Part shown: in pieces, positions 7,303 to 11,633 of the stretch
Numbering within the stretch: the stretch's first letter is position 1
How the letters are laid out: every line of letters starts with the position of its first letter
Assembly: GCA_965262315.1 (NCBI GenBank)
Contig: CBDHFJ010000099.1
Coordinates: forward strand, 1-11,633
DNA: 11,633 bases
Direction: 5' to 3'
Origin: JBCCFK01 sp965262315
GTDB lineage: Bacteria; Actinomycetota; Acidimicrobiia; Acidimicrobiales; UBA8592
Program-made: the position numbers and the translations under genes
The notes under the pieces: generated by a model
Told to the model about the DNA's origin: nothing
Seen by the model: the letters and a program-made list of their open reading frames with translations, nothing else
Databases searched by the model: none

Positions 7303-7330
7303 CATCCCAGAACACCGGGTCGGGGACACC
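7303..7330. repeat. Accessory-block repeat, copy D (type 1, shortened)
   Basis: CATCCCAGAACACCGGGT matches the type 1 consensus at 17 of 18 positions. GGGGACACC then replaces the usual tail. It lies in the 44-base gap between the serpin stop and the convergent mnmA stop, and marks the right edge of the repeat-bearing block. Confidence 0.55.
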
Positions 7331-7335
7331 CAAGC

Positions 7336-8374
7336 TCAGCGAGCGGTGGCGCTGCCGATGACGCGGTTGCCGTCGTAGAACACGATCGGACTGGCCGGGG
7401 GCGACGCGGCGGTGGGGGTCGGCCCAGTGGACCTCGTCGCCTACGACCGTCGCAGGAGCGGTGCGGCCGTGAGCGCTGACCTGGACGTCGACGGTCTCGG
7501 CGACAGGGCCGGCGACCCAGTCGAGGTCGGTGATGGGTGACGAGTCCGTCAGCAGGTCTCGTCTGGGGCCGATGGTGACGGTGGCGGTGGAGGCATCGAC
7601 GGCAGTGGCGAACAGCGGTTCGGCGTTGCCGGAGACACCCAGGCCCTTGCGCTGGCCGATGGTGACCAGCTCGACGGCGTCGATGCGGCCGACCTCCTCG
7701 CCGGCGGCGTCGACGACACGGCCGGGGGTGAGCTCGACCCGCTCGGAGAGGAATCGCTCGCGGCCGCCCGAGGTGTGGGCGATGAAGCAGACGTCCTGGC
7801 TGTCGGGCTTGTCGGCGGTGCGCAGGCCCAGCTCGGCGGCGAGCTCGCGGACGCGGTCCTTGGTCATGCCGCCGAGCGGCAGCAGGGTCTGCGCCAGCTG
7901 CTCCTGGGTGAGCATGTGGAGCACGTAGGACTGGTCCTTGGCGTCGTCGGCGCCCCGGGCGATGAATCTGCTGCCGTCGCGCTCGACGATCCGGGCGTGG
8001 TGGCCGGTGGCGACCAGGTCGAAGCCCAGGGCCGTGGCGCGACGCAGGAGCTTGTCGAACTTGAGGTGTCGGTTGCACTCGATGCACGGGTTGGGCGTGC
8101 GGCCCTCGCTGTGCGCCTCGACGTAGGGGGCGACGACGTGCTCCTCGAACTCGTCGCCGAAGTTGAAGACGTGGTGCGCGAATCCCGAGCTCGATCGGCG
8201 ACGCGACGGGCGTCCTCCGACGTCGGACACCGAGCAGCAGCCCGAGTCCTGCACACCACCCCAGAGCTTCATGGTCACGCCGGTGACCTCGTAGCCCTGC
8301 TGCTGCAGGAGCGCAGCGGCGACCGAGGAGTCGACGCCGCCCGACATGGCGACCAGCACCGGCGTGCCAGTCAC
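7336..8374 (-). CDS. mnmA: tRNA-specific 2-thiouridylase MnmA (three apparent indels)
   Basis: MnmA activates the wobble uridine of tRNA Lys/Glu/Gln with ATP and inserts sulfur delivered from a cysteine desulfurase. Visible motifs: the PP-loop SGGVDSSV (residues 11-18), MKLWGG, GCCSVSDV, GRTPNPCIECNRHLKFD (C97), ATGHHAR, KDQSYVLHML, KPDSQDVCFI (C196, the second catalytic Cys) and TIGQRKGLGV. The start is GTG 8374, which overlaps the upstream stop as GTGA. Residues 53-65 (8180-8218) read GGRPSRRRSSSGF, unlike the family; a one-base shift gives EDARRVADRA there, so two compensating indels are likely. Near the end, an extra base at 7387 must be skipped to obtain IVFYDGNRVIGSATAR and the stop at 7336. 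Corrected length is about 345 residues, close to the family norm. It is read as a functional gene with sequence errors. Confidence 0.93.
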
Positions 8375-9534
8375 GAGCCCGTCTTCCGCAGCCTGGCGAC
8401 GGCGGCCGGGACCGCGGCGAGCGCGGCGTCCACGTCGGCGTCGGTGGTCGCATGGCCGAGCGAGAGGCGCAGCGATCCACCGGCCAGCTCGCGGGAGTAC
8501 CCCATCGCCGCCAGCACGTGCGACGGGTCCTGGGCGCCGCTGGAGCACGACGACGCAGCGGAGGCCAGGATGTCGTCGCGCTCGAGCAGGAAGAGCAGGG
8601 CCTCGCTCTCGATGTCGTCGAAGCACAGGTGACACGACCCCGCGACCTTGCGGCTGCGATCGACCGTGCCGTCGGGCGCCACCGTCACACCGGTCTCGTG
8701 CGTGCCCGGAACGGCGGCCCGAATGCCGTCGGCCAGCCGGTCCCGGAGTGCGCCGACGCGAGCCACGGTCTGCGCCCGATCACGCATCGTCGTCGCGGCA
8801 GCGGCGGCCATCGCCACCACACCAGGCGAGTTGTGGGTGCCGCTGCGGAGCCCGCGCTCGTGGCCGCCGCCGAGGAGCTGCGGTGCGAGCTCGACCCCCT
8901 CGCGCACCACCAGTGCACCCACCCCCTTGGGAGCGCCGAACTTGTGGCCGGCGATCGAGATCAGGTCGGCGGGCGCAGCGGCTGTGGCCACGTCCAGCCA
9001 CTCGAACGCCTGCACGGCGTCGGTGTGGAGGACGGCCTCAGGCGCCCGGGCTCGGACGATCTCGGCGATCGCGTGCAGGTCCTGGATGACACCGGTCTCG
9101 CCGTTGACCAGCCCCACCGAGACGAGCGTGACGCTGGGATCGAGCAGCTCAGCGAGCCTGTCGAGATCGACCAAGCCGAGCTCGTCCACGGCGATGACCC
9201 GACCGCCCAGCTGCTCCACCGGCACCAGGACGGCATGGTGTTCGGTGCCGGTGCACGCCACGACCCCACCCCGTCGGCCATGGACACCGAGCACCGCCAG
9301 GTTGTCGGCCTCGGTTCCGCCGGCGGTGTACACGATCTCGCCCGGGCGACAGCCCAGTCCCTCGGCCAGGACGTCACGAGCATCGTCGAGGGCTCGCCTG
9401 GCCTCGCGGGCCATCCGATGAGCACCGGACGGGTTGGCGTAGCAATCGGTGAGCATGGGCAGCATCGCCTCGATCGCTTCGGGCCGCGTCGGGGCCGAGG
9501 CGGCATTGTCGAGGTACACCACGCGGTCGCTCAC
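8371..9534 (-). CDS. Cysteine desulfurase (IscS/NifS family)
   Basis: This PLP enzyme takes sulfur from L-cysteine as an enzyme persulfide for tRNA thiolation, Fe-S clusters and other uses. The 387-residue product opens with VVYLDNAASAPTRPEAIEAM. It has TAGGTEADNLAVLG, the PLP-stacking His in TEHHA (H99), TDAVQ (D172, Q175), the Schiff-base lysine in SIAGHKFG (K198) and GGGHERGLRSGTHN. The active-site Cys is C330 in SSCSSGAQDPSHVL. The loop around C330 has the IscS-like layout rather than the short SufS one. GTG 9534 is chosen because it begins VSDRVVYLDN; the longer frame to 9606 would run into the divergent methyltransferase gene. Its stop overlaps the mnmA start by 4 bases, so the two are probably translationally coupled and this enzyme likely supplies MnmA. 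Whether it also releases selenium for the selenoprotein downstream is speculation. Confidence 0.94.
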   Translation of the reverse strand: MSDRVVYLDNAASAPTRPEAIEAMLPMLTDCYANPSGAHRMAREARRALDDARDVLAEGLGCRPGEIVYTAGGTEADNLAVLGVHGRRGGVVACTGTEHHAVLVPVEQLGGRVIAVDELGLVDLDRLAELLDPSVTLVSVGLVNGETGVIQDLHAIAEIVRARAPEAVLHTDAVQAFEWLDVATAAAPADLISIAGHKFGAPKGVGALVVREGVELAPQLLGGGHERGLRSGTHNSPGVVAMAAAAATTMRDRAQTVARVGALRDRLADGIRAAVPGTHETGVTVAPDGTVDRSRKVAGSCHLCFDDIESEALLFLLERDDILASAASSCSSGAQDPSHVLAAMGYSRELAGGSLRLSLGHATTDADVDAALAAVPAAVARLRKTGS

Positions 9535-9587
9535 GCTCCAAGGGTACTGGCCGCCGCCGTGGTCCTCCCCCGCTACGGTGCGCCCCG
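9535..9587. promoter_or_regulatory. Divergent promoter region (cysteine desulfurase / methyltransferase)
   Basis: This 53-base gap separates two genes transcribed away from each other, so it must hold, or overlap, start signals for both. No convincing -35/-10 pair or operator could be picked out by eye. Confidence 0.35.
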
Positions 9588-10325
9588 ATGGAGGACCCCG
9601 GGGCATATGGCGACGCCTACGCCGACGTGTACGACGAGTGGTACGGGAACGTGTCCGACGTTGCCGCGACCGTCCGGGCGCTGACCGAGGTCACCTCGGG
9701 GCGTCGCGTGCTGGAGCTGGGCGTCGGGACGGGCCGGGTGGCGATCCCGCTGGCCGAGGCCGGCTTCGACGTGACGGGCGTGGACGCGTCCTCGGCGATG
9801 CTCGATCGCCTGCTGGCCAAGCCGGAGGGCGACCGGGTCCGGGCGGTGCAGGACGACATGGCGACCATGGCGGCGGTCGACGGACCCTTCGACCTGGCGC
9901 TGGTGACGTTCAACACCCTGTTCAACATCGCCACCGATGCGGGACAGCGCTCGTGCCTGCGCCGCGTTCGAGAGCTCCTGACGAGCGGCGGCTGGTTCGC
10001 CGTCGAGGCGTTCGTACCCGCCGAGGCGCCTGCCGGACCCGAGTCGGTCACCGAGACGCGCTCGGACGGCGCCGGCGGCGTGGTCGTCACCGTCAGCGCA
10101 CGGGACCCGCACTCACAGATCGTCGAAGGTGTGCACCTCCACCAGCCGGCCGAGGGTCGCGAGCAGGAACGCCCGTGGCGGATCCGGTATCTGTACCCGG
10201 AGCAACTCGATGCGATGGCCGCCGACGCCGGCCTGTCGCTGGTCCACCGCTGGGCCGACTGGGACCGGACGCCCTTCGAGCCGGACAGTGTCCGCCACGT
10301 CAGCTGGTACCGCCCGGACGCGTGA
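9588..10325 (+). CDS. Class I SAM-dependent methyltransferase, substrate unknown
   Basis: The 245-residue Rossmann-type methyltransferase starts MEDPGAYGDAYADVYDEWYG, the YDxxYDxWY style seen before the fold in methyltransferase type 11/25 proteins. Motif I is VLELGVGTGR (residues 41-50). The ribose-binding acidic residue is D66 in VTGVDASSAML. An Asp-rich turn (AVQDDMATM) and the post-II strand FDLALVTFNTLFNI follow. The C-terminal part has a YLYPEQLDAMAADAGL helix and ends SVRHVSWYRPDA, as is common in this group. Substrate cannot be told from sequence. It is followed 77 bases later by the SRPBCC gene on the same strand. Confidence 0.85.
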   Translation: MEDPGAYGDAYADVYDEWYGNVSDVAATVRALTEVTSGRRVLELGVGTGRVAIPLAEAGFDVTGVDASSAMLDRLLAKPEGDRVRAVQDDMATMAAVDGPFDLALVTFNTLFNIATDAGQRSCLRRVRELLTSGGWFAVEAFVPAEAPAGPESVTETRSDGAGGVVVTVSARDPHSQIVEGVHLHQPAEGREQERPWRIRYLYPEQLDAMAADAGLSLVHRWADWDRTPFEPDSVRHVSWYRPDA

Positions 10326-10402
10326 CCGACGCCACGGGCGGCCAGACGGGATCTGCCCGTTGGGCCCGAGCCGGAGCGAACCCCGCTCGTACCCTGGAGG
10401 CC

Positions 10403-10863
10403 ATGGCCGACATCCGAGTATCGATCGTCATCGACGCCACACCCGACCAGGTGTGGGACGTCGTCGAGCACGTGGAGGACCACGTGGAGTGGATGGCCGA
10501 CGCGGTCGCCATCCGGTTCCTGACCGACCAGCGCCAGGGTGTCGGAACCACGTTCGAGTGCGACACCAAGGTCGGGCCCGCCAAGCTGACCGACATCATG
10601 GAGATCACCGAGTGGGTCGACCGCGAGGTCATGGGCGTCAAGCACGTGGGCCTGGTGACCGGCATCGGCCGCTTCACGCTCACGCCGGCCGGCCCCGGCC
10701 GGACCGAGTTCAAGTGGGAAGGAGTCGCTGGACTTCCCGATGTGGATGGGCGGACCGCTGCGCAACCCCGTCGGGCGGCCGCATCCTCGAGGCCATCTGG
10801 CGCCGCAACCTGAAGAAGCTGAAGGCCATCGTCGAGGAGCACGTCACGGCCGAGGCCGCCTGA
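10403..10863 (+). CDS. SRPBCC/START-like (polyketide cyclase/coenzyme Q-binding type) protein, two apparent insertions
   Basis: The small helix-grip protein of about 150 residues belongs to a superfamily that binds hydrophobic ligands; the ligand here is unknown. It begins MADIRVSIVIDATPDQVWDV, typical of the first strand and helix. VEHVEDHVEWMADAVAIRFL, TFECDTKVGPAKLTDIMEI and GIGRFTLTPAGPGRTEFKWE follow. The first frame then loses sense. Removing one G near 10721 gives SLDFPMWMGGPLRNPV. Removing a second G in the run at 10773-10775 gives GGRILEAIWRRNLKKLKAIV, and the frame stops at 10863. Both extra bases are single-G insertions and look like sequencing errors. GGAGG at 10396-10400 precedes the ATG with unusually short spacing. 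Confidence 0.8.
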
Positions 10864-10905
10864 CCCACGGCGTGTGCCGGCGACGGCGTGCGCGATGATG
10901 GCCGG

Positions 10906-11633
10906 GTGAGCACCACCCGCAGTCATCGGTCGTTCGTCAGCTACATCGACAAGTCCCGCGAATACTACGCCGCGCACGGGTACGACCGGCCGTACCGGTG
11001 GGCCACCCACGACGACGTGCCGTTCGCGCTGCCGGCGAAGCCGCTGTCGGCGTCCCGGGTCGGGCTGGTGACCACGGTCTTCTTCCCGCGGGGGCAGGAA
11101 CCCGACGGGGTGCCGACCAGCCCGCCGAAGCGTCCGTTCGCTGCGCCGCGTGACACCGCTCCCGGGTGCACCTACACGGCGGACCTGTCGTGGGCCAAGG
11201 ACGAGACGCACACCGGCGACCTCGACACCTACCTGCCGGTCGATCGCCTCGACGAGGCCGTCGCCGCCGGTCGCGTCGGGTCGGCGTCGCCCCGGTTCTA
11301 CGGCGTCCCCACCGACTACTCGCAGCGGCGCACCCGCGAGGACGCCGCCGAGATCGCGACGTGGATGGCCGAGGACGAGGTCGACGTCGCCGTCCTCGTG
11401 CCCCTTTGACCGGTCTGTCACCAGTCGATCAGTTTGGTCGCACGACAGCTCGAAGCCGAGGGCATCGCCACCGTGATCGTGGGCTCGGCCCGCGACATCG
11501 TCGAAGAGTGCGGGGTCGCCCGCTTCGTCTTCACCGACTTCCCGCTCGGCAACCCGATGGGCAAGCCCGACGACGTTGCCATGCAGAGCGAGACGCTGGA
11601 GCTGGCCTTCCGGCTCCTGGAGTCGACCATCGC
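10906..11633 (+). CDS. PrdB/GrdB-family (D-proline/glycine reductase selenoprotein B-like) protein with in-frame TGA read as selenocysteine; right end open
   Basis: The family contains the selenocysteine subunits of D-proline reductase and glycine/betaine/sarcosine reductases, plus many uncharacterised Cys relatives in aerobes. The product reads FVSYIDKSREYYAAHGYDRPYRWATHDDVPF, SRVGLVTTVFFPRG, DLSWAKDETHTGDLDTYLPV, then ASPRFYGVPTDYSQRRTRED and VAVLVPL. It then meets TGA at 11407-11409 (codon 168) and, in the same frame, continues PVCHQSISLVARQLEAEGI, TVIVGSARDIVEECGVARF and FTDFPLGNPMGKPDD to the edge, at least 242 residues. As I recall, Cys relatives have CPVCHQ here, so the TGA replaces the first Cys and gives UxxC, the redox motif of PrdB/GrdB. 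No indel is needed. GTG 10906 is the chosen start (another in-frame GTG is at 10888); no strong ribosome site is seen. The reaction is unknown: this gene alone does not show D-proline or glycine reduction. Sec-insertion genes are outside the window. Confidence 0.85.
11407..11409 (+). other. Putative selenocysteine codon (TGA recoded as Sec168)
   Basis: TGA lies between CCC-CTT (Pro-Leu) and CCG-GTC-TGT-CAC-CAG (Pro-Val-Cys-His-Gln) in one unbroken frame. The triplet occupies the first position of a CxxC motif. More than 70 family-like residues follow before the window ends. Confidence 0.8.
11410..11448 (+). promoter_or_regulatory. Candidate bacterial SECIS hairpin
   Basis: In bacteria the SelB-binding hairpin lies within the coding sequence just after the UGA. 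CTGTC (11415-11419) pairs with GACAG (11444-11448), and ACCA (11420-11423) pairs with TGGT (11435-11438). A five-base bulge, CGCAC, lies on the 3' side, and the 11-base apical loop begins with G at 11424, about 15 bases after the TGA. A G in the first two loop positions at this distance fits the known bacterial SECIS pattern. A competing GTCG/CGAC pairing exists, so the exact fold needs calculation. Confidence 0.55.

Noticed and set aside
4523..7330. Classical integron attC sites
   Set aside because: The repeats lack the RYYYAAC / GTTRRRY core pair expected at attC ends, and no integron integrase is in the window. Only the cassette-like layout is similar.
6845..7335. Minus-strand extension of the mnmA frame past its true end
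   Set aside because: After the indel at 7387 the frame merely runs on antisense to the serpin gene; the mnmA C-terminus and stop are found at 7336 in the shifted frame.
7775..9684. Long plus-strand open frames opposite mnmA and the desulfurase
   Set aside because: These are shadows of GC-rich genes on the minus strand with no recognisable protein motifs.
11407..11409. TGA read as a plain stop or as another sequencing frameshift
   Set aside because: The homologous sequence continues in exactly the same frame, unlike the indel sites elsewhere, and a SECIS-like hairpin follows. A single-base substitution error remains possible and is listed as the refuting test.
1..11633. CRISPR arrays, tRNA or rRNA genes, IS elements
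   Set aside because: No evenly spaced direct repeats, cloverleaf-like segments, rRNA-like text or transposase motifs were seen.

Overview
The window is high-GC DNA from an actinobacterium. The evidence is the GTG/TTG starts, strong G/C bias at third codon positions, a DUF222/HNH ('13E12-type') endonuclease gene, and an actinobacterial-looking cysteine desulfurase-mnmA pair with ligA further along the same strand. An Acidimicrobiia-like host is my inference and cannot be proved from this window. No rRNA, tRNA, CRISPR array, transposase or integrase was recognised.

Layout. (1) Positions 1-1436, minus strand: NAD-dependent DNA ligase LigA, with its C-terminus beyond the window. (2) 1521-2414, plus: a six-helix membrane protein with no recognised family. 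(3) 2569-3914, plus: a DUF222/HNH endonuclease. (4) About 3915-7335: an accessory block of visibly lower GC. It holds a two-helix membrane protein (minus), a small cysteine-containing protein (minus), a small membrane protein (plus), a Cys-rich zinc-ribbon-like protein (plus) and a bacterial serpin (plus). The gaps between these genes carry copies of a short repeat family, so the block resembles an array of single-gene units. (5) 9534-7336, minus: cysteine desulfurase and MnmA, overlapping by 4 bp, which together 2-thiolate the tRNA wobble uridine. (6) 9588-10863, plus: a SAM methyltransferase and an SRPBCC/START-like protein. (7) 10906 to the right edge, plus: a PrdB/GrdB-family protein.

Main finding. 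The PrdB/GrdB-like gene has an in-frame TGA at 11407-11409. The same frame continues to the window edge as family-like protein, and the TGA takes the place of the first Cys of the family's CPVC motif, giving U-P-V-C. A hairpin whose apical loop begins with G starts a few bases downstream, as in a bacterial SECIS element. The gene therefore most likely encodes a selenoprotein that a standard gene caller would truncate at 11409.

Caveat on the data. Several conserved genes (ligA, HNH, mnmA, SRPBCC) are broken by single-base indels, some in G/C runs, and reading through them restores family sequence. This suggests an error-prone assembly rather than real pseudogenes. The TGA at 11407 differs because it needs no frame change.
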